A model generated the notes under the pieces. The model made no database searches, was not told the origin of the DNA, and saw only the letters and a list, made by a program, of their open reading frames with translations. Below, piece after piece: positions 27,661-36,372 of a stretch of DNA of 64,000 nt. A program made the translations under genes and the position numbers. Position 1 is the stretch's first letter. Every line of letters begins with the position of its first letter. Origin of the DNA: Eutrophobius brisbanensis (GTDB lineage: Bacteria > Pseudomonadota > Gammaproteobacteria > Eutrophobiales > Eutrophobiaceae). The stretch is from assembly GCA_038131795.1 (NCBI GenBank), contig JAYPQE010000003.1, positions 930,001 through 994,000 of the forward strand. The letters run 5' to 3'.

Positions 27661-28665
27661 GCGCTTCTCGTATACGGCGGGCCGGGCCACGTAACGACAG
27701 ATCCGTTCGAGCTTGCTACGCTGATGGGCCTGCGTGGCTACTCCGGCATGCAGAGAGAACCGAACGGCTTTGACCACTTGTCGAAAGCGGTCATCGTCTT
27801 CCCGGGGCGGGGCGGTCTGCAGGGTGAACACCTTCCTCCCCTGTTGCGGGCCGACGGCGATGCGGTAGGTGATACTATGCCCGTGGACCTGGCGCAGTGG
27901 ATCTGCCTCCAGTCCGTCCAGATTCAGGTAACTGTTCTCGATGTCCTGCTCCAGCACCCCCTCTTTCACCAGATACCATCCCAAGCGGGTGCTGATAGTG
28001 TGTAAAAGCATTTGAAGTTCTGACTTGCAGGGCGCCTTGATAGGGTGGAAAACCTGACATGTCCCGTCGCCATGGGTGAGGTAGATCCCGTCCAGGAACA
28101 GGATGTGGAAGTGAATGTTCAGGTTCAGCGCCGAGCCGAAGCGCTGGATGAAGGTCACCGCGCCGGTGCGAGCGTCGGCGTGGGTAAACCCGGCCCGGTG
28201 GATGATGTCCGTGGCTATACACCGGTATACGACGCCTAAGGCCCTGGTCATTACATCAGGATAGCCGGCGAACAGGAAGCGCAGGGGAAGGAGAAAACTC
28301 AGCACCCATTGCCGCAGCGGCACCCGGGGCAGGACTTCATCCACCAGCAGGGCGGCGCTGTCCACCATCCGTCTTGCACCGCAGCTGGGGCAGAAGCCCC
28401 GACGCTTGCAGCTGAAGGCGACCAGCTTCTCATGGTGACAGGCCGCACAGCGCACCCTTAAGAAACCGTGCTCAAGGCGACCGCACCTCAAGTAGTCCTC
28501 GAACTCCCGGGTGACGTACCCCGGCAGGGGCGTGCCCTGGGCTGCTAACAGCCGTTCTAACTCGGGGTAATACCGCTCTACCAACTGGTAGAGCAGTGTA
28601 TCTTCGGGCCGGTAGCGCTGGTAGACGGCGTGTCCGGTCCCCGCAGCGATCCGTGCCGGGTCCAT
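27652..28665 (-). pseudogene. IS91-family rolling-circle transposase, 3'-truncated
   Basis: The ATG at 28665 follows AAGGAAA by six bases; a TTG at 28668 is an alternative. About 335 residues are genuine. The N-terminal zinc-binding region is CAACHH...CKRRGFCPSCGARRM (about 75-105). The HUH motif is HFH in LNLNIHFHILFLDG, and the region of the catalytic tyrosine is RICRYVARPA. Family members go on for another 60-100 residues beyond this point. Here the frame breaks into antisense pobA sequence and ends at 27499 after a meaningless tail. Base composition is clearly richer in G and C than the flanks, a sign of transfer. Confidence 0.88.
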
Positions 28666-28735
28666 CAATGTTTCCTTACATTACGGGTGCCTGATCAGTA
28701 TAGCCGCTGGCCGGTCAGCTAGCTGCTAAACAAAA
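27652..28735 (-). mobile_element. Truncated IS91-type element
   Basis: The GC-rich block runs from the pobA junction (within about 27646-27662, at a repeated AAGCGCT) to about 28735, where AT-rich host sequence and the xerD terminator resume. It carries the transposase and a short right-end region (28670-28735) with small inverted repeats such as AGCCGCTGGCCGG. IS91 elements lack terminal inverted repeats and move by rolling-circle replication. One-ended or aberrant transposition can leave such truncated copies with flanking deletions. The exact ends are not certain. Confidence 0.6.
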
Positions 28736-28738
28736 AAA

Positions 28739-28760
28739 CCCCTGATGTTTACATCAGGGG
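28739..28760 (-). terminator. Terminator downstream of xerD
   Basis: A 10-bp perfect stem CCCCTGATGT-TT-ACATCAGGGG, with seven A on the left (a T-run on the minus strand) and TTTTT beginning 3 bases to the right. It can work in both directions: it ends xerD and shields xerD from the IS91 block. Confidence 0.85.
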
Positions 28761-28831
28761 CTGTTTTTCTTTAAATAACCTTAATTTTCTAATGTCTCTT
28801 AAGGGTCGATTTCTGCCATTTCCCTTATTTC

Positions 28832-29740
28832 TCACCCTCTGGGATGATGCTTTGAATGGAGGTCTTTTAATCGTTCCTTTGCGATGTGTGTATAGATTTG
28901 AGTTGTTGAGATATCACTATGTCCCAGCAGCATCTGTACTACTCTAAGATCAGCACCGTGGTTCAATAAATGGGTAGCAAATGCATGGCGTAATATATGC
29001 GGTGAAAGATCCTTGCTGATCCCTGCCTGAATGGCATAACGTTTAATGGCGTACCAGAAGGTCTGACGGGTCATTGCCGTGCCTCGGTTGGAGGGAAACA
29101 GACTGGCACCTGCTCTGGTCTTGAAAAAGTCCGGACGGACTTCGCGTAGATATCTAGTTATCCAGTCTATGGCCTCTTCACCCAAGGGTACCAGTCTTTC
29201 CTTGTTACCTTTACCAACCACCCGAACGACCCCTTGTCTAAGGTTGACCTGATCCAGATTCAGTCCCACCAACTCAGATACCCGAAGCCCGGTGGCATAC
29301 AGTACTTCCAGCATGGTGCGATCACGAAAACCGGTGGCACTATTCACATCAGGCGCATTCAGGAGATCTTCCACTTCGTTCTCAGTCAGGGATTTTGGTA
29401 ATGGCCTGCCTATCCTGGGAGAATCAATATTGAGAGTAGGGTCTGTTTTAAGATGCCCTTCCCTGACCCTGTATTGGTAAAACCGCCGTAATGTTGACAG
29501 TCTTCTGGCGGTAGAACGTGCTGACCTGCCTCCTTGATCGACCAGGTAGCCGTGAATATGAGCTGAGGATGCATTTGCCAGAGTGGATTTACCCTTAAGT
29601 AACCATTTTGCAAACGTTATCAGGTCATTTCGATAGGCTGACAGGGTATTTTGACTCAAGCCCCGTTCCATCCACAGCGCGTCCAGAAATCGCTCTATAT
29701 CCGTTATTTGTTGCGCCATTTTCTGATTGTCAGCTGGCAT
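28832..29740 (-). CDS. xerD: Site-specific tyrosine recombinase XerD
   Basis: 302 residues from the ATG at 29740, chosen for GAGAG five bases upstream. An ATG at 29719 (MAQQITDIERFLDALW) would also give a normal-length protein, and both start near the stop of ogt. N-terminal SAM-like domain: ERFLDALWMERGLSQNTLSAY. Catalytic residues: Arg in ATGLRVSELVGL, Lys in VGKGNKERLVPLG, HxxR in LSPHILRHAFATHLL, His in LGHSDISTTQIYTH and the nucleophile Tyr in QIYTH. With XerC it resolves chromosome dimers at dif. Overlaps ogt by 11 bp. Confidence 0.95.
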   Translation of the reverse strand: MPADNQKMAQQITDIERFLDALWMERGLSQNTLSAYRNDLITFAKWLLKGKSTLANASSAHIHGYLVDQGGRSARSTARRLSTLRRFYQYRVREGHLKTDPTLNIDSPRIGRPLPKSLTENEVEDLLNAPDVNSATGFRDRTMLEVLYATGLRVSELVGLNLDQVNLRQGVVRVVGKGNKERLVPLGEEAIDWITRYLREVRPDFFKTRAGASLFPSNRGTAMTRQTFWYAIKRYAIQAGISKDLSPHILRHAFATHLLNHGADLRVVQMLLGHSDISTTQIYTHIAKERLKDLHSKHHPRG

Positions 29741-30203
29741 TCTCTCTCTCATGTTCCAGTAACCAATGTTTAATATTGATGCGCTTTTTGTTCCCCATGT
29801 AACCACCAATTCCAGATGCTGAGACTACCCGGTGACAGGGTATAAATAAAACCACGGGATTAGTGCGACATGCCTGACCTATGGCACGGCTGCCCATATT
29901 TAATTTTTGCGCCAATTGACCATAGGACAATACCTTTCCCATTTTTATCTTTTGCAGGGCCTGCCATACCTTCAATTGAAATGGACTACCATGAAGATGC
30001 ATGGGTGTTTTAGGCAGCGGTGTGCCTTTCTCGAGAAAAAATAGTATGTCAGATTTCAGGCGGTTAGCCAGGCGATTACGCGAAGTTTGGAATTCTGATT
30101 CGCCCGGCAGCCAGGCCACTGATTCAACCAGTTCATTGTCAAGCCGGATACCCAGTGTGTCTACTGGGGTATCAAAAATGATAGAGAACGGTTTTTCGTG
30201 CAT
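29730..30203 (-). CDS. ogt: Methylated-DNA--[protein]-cysteine S-methyltransferase
   Basis: 157 residues. The active site is FIPCHRVVSASGIGGYMGN, with the alkyl-accepting cysteine in PCHRV. The DNA-binding part is LKVWQALQKIKMGKVLSYGQLAQKLNMGSRAIGQACRTNP, typical of Ogt/AGT. It repairs O6-alkylguanine and O4-alkylthymine by suicide transfer of the alkyl group. Length and N-terminal domain fit the Ogt rather than the Ada type. It overlaps xerD and lies downstream of the rplS terminator-like hairpin. Confidence 0.93.
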   Translation of the reverse strand: MHEKPFSIIFDTPVDTLGIRLDNELVESVAWLPGESEFQTSRNRLANRLKSDILFFLEKGTPLPKTPMHLHGSPFQLKVWQALQKIKMGKVLSYGQLAQKLNMGSRAIGQACRTNPVVLFIPCHRVVSASGIGGYMGNKKRINIKHWLLEHERENAS

Positions 30204-30208
30204 ATAAA

Positions 30209-30233
30209 TGGTCCAGTTGATATCACTGGACCA
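30209..30233 (-). terminator. Hairpin between rplS and ogt
   Basis: A 9-bp stem (TGGTCCAGT and ACTGGACCA) with a 7-nt loop, followed on the minus strand by TTTATAT. It probably terminates the rpsP-rimM-trmD-rplS transcript, although the T-run is weak and it lies only 6 bp before the ogt start. Confidence 0.5.
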
Positions 30234-30269
30234 TTATTATATCGATTTATCCCGGCCAGGTGCCTACGA

Positions 30270-30656
30270 TTATGAGGTTTTATCGTTACTGGAAGCAGCA
30301 GACTGGGAAGGGGCGATCTTTTCCTTGATCCTGGCCGCTTTACCACTCAGGCCACGCATGTAATAGAGTTTGGCCTGGCGCACATCACCACGGCGTTTTA
30401 CCTTGATACTGGCGATACTGGGGCTGTGGGTCTGGAATACACGCTCCACGCCTTCGCCGTAGGAGATCTTCCTGACCGTAAACGAGGAGTTTAGCCCCCT
30501 GTTTTTCCTGGCAATAACCACACCCTCAAAGGCCTGTAATCGTTCGCGTTGTCCTTCTTTTACCTTGACCTGGACAACCACGGTATCACCAGGATTAAAA
30601 TCAGGGATGTCCTGGTTTAGTTGTTCGGCTTCAAGTTGTTCTATTATGTTTGCCAT
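30270..30656 (-). CDS. rplS: 50S ribosomal protein L19
   Basis: 128 residues from the ATG at 30656 (MANIIEQLEAEQL), preceded by GGAGTG. An ATG at 30671 would add MECMQ. Core motifs: FNPGDTVVVQVKVKEGQRERLQAFEGVVI, NSSFTVRKISYGEGVERVFQ, and VKRRGDVRQAKLYYMRGLSGKAARI. The tail after GKAARIKEK carries about 15 extra low-complexity residues. L19 sits at the 30S-50S interface. It is the last gene of the conserved rpsP-rimM-trmD-rplS operon. Confidence 0.97.
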   Translation of the reverse strand: MANIIEQLEAEQLNQDIPDFNPGDTVVVQVKVKEGQRERLQAFEGVVIARKNRGLNSSFTVRKISYGEGVERVFQTHSPSIASIKVKRRGDVRQAKLYYMRGLSGKAARIKEKIAPSQSAASSNDKTS

Positions 30657-30676
30657 TTGCATACACTCCACTAATG

Positions 30677-31423
30677 CTATTCAGATGTTGTTTCCTGCTT
30701 AAATTCTGCTAATAACCTCGCTTGCTCCTCAGACAACTCAATGTCTTCAATCAAGTCAGGTCGTTGTTGCCAGGTCCGGCCCACTGCCTGTTTGACCCGC
30801 CATTTACGTATTGCCTCATGGTCGCCGCTTAATAGTACCTCGGGGACCGATAGTCCGGCTATTGTTTCCGGCCGTGTGTAATGTGGACAATCCAGTAATC
30901 CATCCTCAAACGAATCTTCCTCAGCGGAGGCAGGATCACCCAACACCCCCGGGATCATCCTGGCCATGGCATCTATCAATACCATCGCCGGCAGTTCACC
31001 GCCGCTGACCACATAATCACCAATTGACCATTCTTCATCTATCTCTTGGTCAATCAAGCGCTGATCAACACCTTCATACCGGCCTGAAACCAGGATCAAA
31101 TCAGCTTTTCCAGCCAATTGTTTCACTGCCGTCTGGTCCAGCTTTTTACCCTGGGGAGATAAATATACCACCCGGGCATTCGGTAATTTTTTCCTGGCAT
31201 GATGTATTGCCTTTTGCAAAGGCTCAACCATCATCACCATGCCTGGCCCGCCCCCATAAGGGCGATCATCCACACTCTTGTGCGGCCCATCCACAAACTC
31301 CCGCGGATTTACGGCAGAGACATTCAGCAGACCATTATTTACCGCACGTCCAGTGACGCCATATTCAGTTACTGCATCAATCATTTCCGGAAACAGTGTG
31401 ACTACGGTAATGTTTAATATCAC
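30677..31423 (-). CDS. trmD: tRNA (guanine37-N1)-methyltransferase
   Basis: 248 residues, standard length. Motifs: VVTLFPEMIDAVTEYGVTGRA at the N terminus, DDRPYGGGPGMVMMVEPL (substrate/AdoMet region), the trefoil-knot loop with VYLSPQGKKLDQ and LVSGRYEGVDQR, and EWSIGDYVVSGGELPAMVLID. It methylates G37 of tRNAs reading CNN codons and prevents +1 frameshifting. The start overlaps the rimM stop by four bases (ATGA), indicating translational coupling. Confidence 0.98.
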   Translation of the reverse strand: MILNITVVTLFPEMIDAVTEYGVTGRAVNNGLLNVSAVNPREFVDGPHKSVDDRPYGGGPGMVMMVEPLQKAIHHARKKLPNARVVYLSPQGKKLDQTAVKQLAGKADLILVSGRYEGVDQRLIDQEIDEEWSIGDYVVSGGELPAMVLIDAMARMIPGVLGDPASAEEDSFEDGLLDCPHYTRPETIAGLSVPEVLLSGDHEAIRKWRVKQAVGRTWQQRPDLIEDIELSEEQARLLAEFKQETTSE

Positions 31424-31953
31424 TGGTACTCACCATTCCAGTCCACTATGATGCTCGAATTGCCCAGATCCACTTTTTTAATATAGATATCAAATACCAG
31501 TGGTATCAATTGACGCTGCGTTCCCTCAACCACGAGGACATCATTGGCACCTGTTTCCTGAATCTCGCTTACCTTTCCAAGCTCCTGGCCCTCAAGATTC
31601 ATCACCGTAAGTCCTACCAGATCAAACCAGTAATACTCACCTTTAGGTAATTCGGGCAATTCATCCCGATTCACCGCGATATCCTTATCCATATACTGTC
31701 TGGCAATGTCCCTGTCCGACAGGTGTTCAAATTTCACTATCAGTCCTTTGCCCTGTTGCCTGCCTTCCTGCAAAGTGACCTCTATCCAGTTTCCCTGCTG
31801 CCCAACCATCAATTTATGATAGTTGAAAATATTTTCCCTGGGGCGGGTATAAGAAATTACTTTTAACCAACCTGCGACACCATAGATACCGCATATCTTG
31901 CCAATAATTACCCTGTGATTAGAGGCTGCCTTGCTTTGTGCAGGCGTTTCCAT
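31420..31953 (-). CDS. rimM: 16S rRNA processing protein RimM
   Basis: 177 residues: an N-terminal barrel starting VIIGKICGIYGVAGWLKVISYT and a PRC-barrel C-terminal half containing EYYWFDLVGLTVMNLEGQELGKV and GANDVLVV, ending in IPLVFDIYIKKVDLGNSSIIVDW. RimM binds S19 and helps mature the 30S head. It lies between rpsP (9 bp upstream) and trmD (4-bp overlap), as in other gammaproteobacteria. Confidence 0.96.
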   Translation of the reverse strand: METPAQSKAASNHRVIIGKICGIYGVAGWLKVISYTRPRENIFNYHKLMVGQQGNWIEVTLQEGRQQGKGLIVKFEHLSDRDIARQYMDKDIAVNRDELPELPKGEYYWFDLVGLTVMNLEGQELGKVSEIQETGANDVLVVEGTQRQLIPLVFDIYIKKVDLGNSSIIVDWNGEYQ

Positions 31954-31962
31954 CTCAGGGGA

Positions 31963-32238
31963 TCAGGCAGCTTCGGTGGCCTGATTTTCCGGTTGGTTTT
32001 TCCTGTACTCTTTGACCAGGTCACTGACGCGGTCTGATGCCTTTGCGCCCTGATCAAGCCAGTATTCTATGCGTTCAAGATCGATTCTAAGCGGTGATTC
32101 ATTTCCCGTGGCAATGGGATTGAACAAGCCTACCCGCTCAATATAGCGTCCATCCCGGCGGTTTCGCGAGTCAGTCACCACGATGTGATAAAACGGCCGC
32201 TTTTTTGAGCCGCCCCTTGCCAGACGAATTGTTACCAT
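31963..32238 (-). CDS. rpsP: 30S ribosomal protein S16
   Basis: 91 residues beginning MVTIRLARGGSKKRPFYHIV, with DSRNRRDGRYIERVGLFNP and LRIDLERIEYWLDQGAKASD, all diagnostic for S16. It is the first gene of the rpsP-rimM-trmD-rplS operon. AGAGGAAT lies about 9 bases before the ATG. The 226-bp region upstream is AT-rich and shared with the divergent cyclo-ligase gene. Confidence 0.98.
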   Translation of the reverse strand: MVTIRLARGGSKKRPFYHIVVTDSRNRRDGRYIERVGLFNPIATGNESPLRIDLERIEYWLDQGAKASDRVSDLVKEYRKNQPENQATEAA

Positions 32239-32464
32239 TTGAGTGTTATTCCTCTAATTATTAAATATGATATACGGGATACTGAAAGAGGCGGTATTGT
32301 ACGGGATATAGGATAAAAATAAAGGGTAAACAATAGCTTAGTGTGCATTTCCCTGACCGACCAACAGACGAAATCTGGACAATATAAAAAATATAATTAT
32401 ATTTTAAAATCAACAAGTTAATGACTAAATTAAAAGTAATTTATATATTTTCCTGGCCCATATC

Positions 32465-33034
32465 ATGATAAATACCGGAAAGTTAGCTGCAAAAAAGGCA
32501 CTGAGGACCGAGTTAACCGCCAGGTTAAAGGCCATTGAACCGGCCAAAAAGACCGCCATGGATATAGAAATCCTGAAACACCTGCAAGAGATTTCGGACC
32601 TGCAATCGGCCAGGCATGTGTTCTGCTTTGTCTCAACCGGCGATGAAATTGATACCCAAGCGGTGATTAACTGGTTAATTCAAGAACAAAAACAGGTATC
32701 TGTCCCCAAAATCAGTGAAGAAGGTATGGCTGCCATACAGTTTACCGACTGGTCAATGATGCAGGCCAATCAGTATGGGATATTAGAACCCGTTGAATGG
32801 AATACGATTGATGCCGATATCAATGTTTGCATCGCCCCTGGAATCGGCTTTTCTGTTGACGGTGGAAGATTAGGTATGGGGTTGGGCTATTATGATAAGT
32901 GGTTCAGTCAGCACCCTGGTACATTAAGGGTTGCAACTGCTTATGAAATACAAATTGTCACTGACCTGCCTGTGGAAGCCCATGATGTTGGCATTGATAT
33001 CATCGTCACGGAAGAGCGTATTATCAGGGTTTAG
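32465..33034 (+). CDS. 5-formyltetrahydrofolate cyclo-ligase
   Basis: 189 residues. The N-terminal basic helix (KLAAKKALRTELTARLKAI) and the C-terminal motif DGGRLGMGLGYYDKWF mark the 5-FTHF cyclo-ligase family (YgfA/Fau). It uses ATP to convert 5-formyl-THF to 5,10-methenyl-THF. In many gammaproteobacteria the gene follows 6S RNA and zapA; neither is present here. It converges with the BASS transporter gene, overlapping by 11 bp. Confidence 0.92.
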   Translation: MINTGKLAAKKALRTELTARLKAIEPAKKTAMDIEILKHLQEISDLQSARHVFCFVSTGDEIDTQAVINWLIQEQKQVSVPKISEEGMAAIQFTDWSMMQANQYGILEPVEWNTIDADINVCIAPGIGFSVDGGRLGMGLGYYDKWFSQHPGTLRVATAYEIQIVTDLPVEAHDVGIDIIVTEERIIRV

Positions 33035-33938
33035 CGTCTTCCAGTTTTCGCGTCCAGTAACCTGCAAATATTGAACCACTGATATTATGCCAGACACTGA
33101 ATATCGCACCCGGCAGGGCCGACACGATGGTAAAATATTCTTTCGCCAGAGCCACACCCAGACCTGAATTTTGCATACCCACTTCGATTGCGATGGTCCT
33201 TGCGGTCCTGTCATCATATCCCAGCCATTTGGTAATGTAGTAGCCTGCTGCCAGCCCGGTCAGGTTATGCCAGACAACTGCTGCCAGTATTGGTAGTGCA
33301 AGCAGTCGTAACTGAGGCTGAGTCAGGGCCATGATAATTCCGATGGCGATGATAATTGCCAGCACAGAAATAAATGGGAATATTCTTTTAATTACATGGA
33401 TTTTGTCTCCCAGGTAATGATTAATCATTACGCCTGTGGCAACAGGTATGAGAATAATCTTGAAGATATTGAACATCATATCCAATACCGGGACGGGAAC
33501 GCGTTGACCAATATATAACCAGGCAAGTAAAGGCGTAAATATGACTGCAAGGACAGTAGAGGTCGAGGTTAATATAATCGATAAGGCCACGTCCCCCCTG
33601 GAGAGATAACAGACAACATTTGACGCTGTTCCCCCTGGGCAGGCCCCTACCAGGACCATCCCAATCAACAGAGATTCTTCCAGTCCCATAACAAAACTCA
33701 CCAGATAGGCAAACATGGGCATGAACAGGAATTGTAAAATGACTCCTATGCTAACGACCTTGGGCCGTTTTAATATTTCAATAAAATTCTCAAACCGTAG
33801 TGTCATGCCCATTCCTAACATGATCAGACCAAGCAATGGGACGATTAAGTTTGCATGGGGCGCTAAAATTGACGGATAGAAATACGACAAAACGGTAATC
33901 AATGCCGCCCCTACCGGAAATAGAAATGTTGCTGACAT
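33024..33938 (-). CDS. Bile acid:sodium symporter (BASS) family transporter
   Basis: 304 residues from the ATG at 33938, whose last base is the first base of the rimO stop codon (TAATG). About nine or ten hydrophobic segments. Family motifs: LIMLGMGMTLRFENF, LVGACPGGTASNVVCYLSRGDVALS (the GxxxxN cross-over region), and the second inverted half with AIEVGMQNSGLGVALAKEYF. BASS proteins use sodium to import organic anions such as pantoate or keto acids; the substrate here cannot be told. Downstream of rimO, but likely unrelated in function. Confidence 0.9.
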   Translation of the reverse strand: MSATFLFPVGAALITVLSYFYPSILAPHANLIVPLLGLIMLGMGMTLRFENFIEILKRPKVVSIGVILQFLFMPMFAYLVSFVMGLEESLLIGMVLVGACPGGTASNVVCYLSRGDVALSIILTSTSTVLAVIFTPLLAWLYIGQRVPVPVLDMMFNIFKIILIPVATGVMINHYLGDKIHVIKRIFPFISVLAIIIAIGIIMALTQPQLRLLALPILAAVVWHNLTGLAAGYYITKWLGYDDRTARTIAIEVGMQNSGLGVALAKEYFTIVSALPGAIFSVWHNISGSIFAGYWTRKLEDAKP

Positions 33939-35269
33939 TACTGCTCCCCTCGGCGAGTATCGATTACTGAGCCCCACAGGTCATAATCATCGGCATTATT
34001 TATATACACCCTGACTATTTCACCAATTTCAATGCCACCCTTACTCGGCATCAATACCTTTCCATCAATTTCAGGCGCATCCCCCTGACTACGACCCGTC
34101 ATTTCGCCATCTTCAATATTATCTATAATCACATCTAATTCAGTATTAATCTTATTTTTTAGTTTTGCTCTACTAATATGTGCCTGGACTTGCATAAAAG
34201 TATGCCACCTTTCTTCGGCGATGTCCGGCTCAACAGGATCGGATAACGCGTTTGCCCTGGCACCGTCCACCGGGGAATATTGAAAACACCCCACTCTGTC
34301 CAGTTGTGCCTGTTCTAAAAACTCCAGCAACTCGTTAAAGTCCCGGTCAGTTTCCCCCGGAAATCCCACAATAAAAGTTGAGCGAATAGTCAGCTCCGGG
34401 CAGATTTGCCGCCAGCTGTTTATGCGCCTTAACGTATCTTCTGTTGCGGCCGGGCGTCTCATCGCTTTTAAAATCTTTCTACTTCCATGTTGTAATGGCA
34501 CATCGAGATAAGGGAGTATGGCCCCACTGGCCATCAGTGGGATTAAACTATCTACATGAGGATAAGGGTAGACATAGTGCAGGCGCACCCAGATCCCCAG
34601 TTCACCCAGTTTTTCACATAGCGTCTGAAGATCGCTATTTATTGTCGTCCCATTCCAATCTACTGGTTGATATTTAATATCCACCCCATAGGCGCTGGTG
34701 TCCTGGGAAATCACAAGCAGTTCTTTGACCCCGGCATATTTCAGTCTTTGCGCCTCATCTAAAATATCATCCAGGGTCCTGCTTACAAGCCGACCGCGCA
34801 TATCGGGAATGATGCAGAAACTACATTTATGATTACAACCCTCTGAAATCTTTAAATAGGCATAGTGTTCCGGGGTAAGCTTGATCCCCTGCGGCGGCAA
34901 CAAATCAGTGAATGGGTTATATTCAACCTTATTCGGGACGTGTTTGAGCACCGTATCGATGACTTGTTCATATTGTTGTGGCCCGGTAATACTTAAAACC
35001 CGAGGATGGGTCTGTTTAATCTTTTCTGCTTCCACCCCTAAACAGCCAGTCACAATCACCCGACCATTTTCATGAATTGCCTCACCAATGGCGGCCAGTG
35101 ATTCCTCACGTGCACTGTCTATAAACCCGCAGGTATTGACGATGACAGCATCAGCACCATCATAGTCGGATGAAATTTGATACCCTTCCTGCCGCAGGCG
35201 TGTCAGTATTCTCTCAGAATCAACCAGGGCCTTGGGACACCCCAGGCTAACAAACCCTATTGAAGCCAC
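33938..35269 (-). CDS. rimO: Ribosomal protein S12 methylthiotransferase RimO
   Basis: 443 residues. N-terminal UPF0004 domain: IGFVSLGCPKALVDSERI, INTCGFIDSAREES-like (VNTCGFIDSAREES), VTGCLG. Radical SAM core: YAYLKISEGCNHKCSFCIIPDMRG with the CxxxCxxC cluster ligands. C-terminal TRAM domain ends in GEIVRVYINNADDYDLWG. It adds a methylthio group to Asp89 of S12 using two Fe-S clusters. It is distinguished from MiaB by the YLKISEGCNHKCSFCIIP and the final DYDLWG region. Confidence 0.96.
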   Translation of the reverse strand: MASIGFVSLGCPKALVDSERILTRLRQEGYQISSDYDGADAVIVNTCGFIDSAREESLAAIGEAIHENGRVIVTGCLGVEAEKIKQTHPRVLSITGPQQYEQVIDTVLKHVPNKVEYNPFTDLLPPQGIKLTPEHYAYLKISEGCNHKCSFCIIPDMRGRLVSRTLDDILDEAQRLKYAGVKELLVISQDTSAYGVDIKYQPVDWNGTTINSDLQTLCEKLGELGIWVRLHYVYPYPHVDSLIPLMASGAILPYLDVPLQHGSRKILKAMRRPAATEDTLRRINSWRQICPELTIRSTFIVGFPGETDRDFNELLEFLEQAQLDRVGCFQYSPVDGARANALSDPVEPDIAEERWHTFMQVQAHISRAKLKNKINTELDVIIDNIEDGEMTGRSQGDAPEIDGKVLMPSKGGIEIGEIVRVYINNADDYDLWGSVIDTRRGEQ

Positions 35270-35288
35270 GGTACGCCTCCAATGTGCA

Positions 35289-36359
35289 TCATGACCTGAG
35301 GTTCAATGGGTCATCGGGATTTATCCCCTCGGCAAAGGCTATACGACGATCCAGATGGGTCAGTTGATAGACCTTGCCAATCCAGTTATTAATGACTGCC
35401 TCTGCACTGTCATGCCAGGTATTATCCAATCTGGGTAGTAGAATATGCTCCGGAAACTCAGGAAAAGATGACCCGGTTTTAATTGCTGTCTCTACCCTGT
35501 CTCGATATTCTTCCAGGATGGCATTATTAAGTTGTCCAAAATAATTTTCGGGCACAGGCGGATAATCCTGTTCACCTTCAAATATATATCGTCCTACCTC
35601 ACGTTTATATTCTTTCATCAGACTGATAGCATCGTATTCCGGGTGTCCCTGAAAAAATATCATTCTGAACCCATCGTCACTGACGGCCAGATGCACACCG
35701 GCTTCATCACTGTTTGCTAGCACTTTCAGGCCAGCTGATTCAAATTGCTCCAGGTCCACCTGATTAAAACGTGAATGCGGCACATCAAAACGGGTGTTCA
35801 CACCGGATACCAGAGGATGATTTTTCTCCACGACCCGATGGGAATAAACCCCCCAACGTTTTTTCTGTAAAGGTTTACGTTTTATACCGTATCTAAATTC
35901 AAGTAAGGCATGGGTGGCCAGACAAGAACACAAGGTTGAAGTCACGTTGTCATATGCCCATTCGGTAATGTCCCGTAATGGCTTCCAGAATGTTTGATTG
36001 GATAGTTCCGGGCCCACTACATTAGCACCGGTAATGATCAAGGCATCAAGCCCCTGTTCTTTAATTTCACTTATATCCTGGTAGTAGTCGGCAATATGTT
36101 TGCTGCCTTCAACCCCTCTTGTTATCTCTTTTAGGGTAAATGGATGCACATAAAACTGGGCAATCTGATTACTTTCACCCACCAGTCGTAAAAACTGGCG
36201 TTCAGTCGCTTCCAGGGCCTTGTCAGGCATCATATTCAATAAACCAATGTGTAATTCCCGGATGTCCTGATGCAGGGCATGGTCCCGGGAAATGACGGTT
36301 TCACCGGTATCTCTCAATCGACGAAAACTGGGTAAATTTGTATCGGCAACCAATGGCAT
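35289..36359 (-). CDS. metA: Homoserine O-succinyl/acetyltransferase, MetA type
   Basis: 356 residues of the MetA glutamine-amidotransferase-like fold: IRELHIGLLNMMPDKALEATERQFLRL, ITGANVVGPEL, the nucleophile cysteine in TLCSCLATHALLEF, PHSRFNQV, and the His-Glu pair in FFQGHPEYDAISLMKEYKREV. The enzyme activates homoserine for methionine synthesis. Acyl specificity (succinyl or acetyl) depends on one or two active-site residues and I do not assign it. The gene is 13 bp downstream of the unknown ATPase gene, suggesting co-transcription. Confidence 0.9.
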   Translation of the reverse strand: MPLVADTNLPSFRRLRDTGETVISRDHALHQDIRELHIGLLNMMPDKALEATERQFLRLVGESNQIAQFYVHPFTLKEITRGVEGSKHIADYYQDISEIKEQGLDALIITGANVVGPELSNQTFWKPLRDITEWAYDNVTSTLCSCLATHALLEFRYGIKRKPLQKKRWGVYSHRVVEKNHPLVSGVNTRFDVPHSRFNQVDLEQFESAGLKVLANSDEAGVHLAVSDDGFRMIFFQGHPEYDAISLMKEYKREVGRYIFEGEQDYPPVPENYFGQLNNAILEEYRDRVETAIKTGSSFPEFPEHILLPRLDNTWHDSAEAVINNWIGKVYQLTHLDRRIAFAEGINPDDPLNLRS

Positions 36360-36372
36360 AACAAATATCTCT

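Noticed and set aside
32239..32464. Possible 6S RNA upstream of the 5-formyl-THF cyclo-ligase gene, its usual position in gammaproteobacteria
   Set aside because: The gap is AT-rich and I see no long, bulged hairpin or conserved closing stem of 6S RNA; zapA is also absent.
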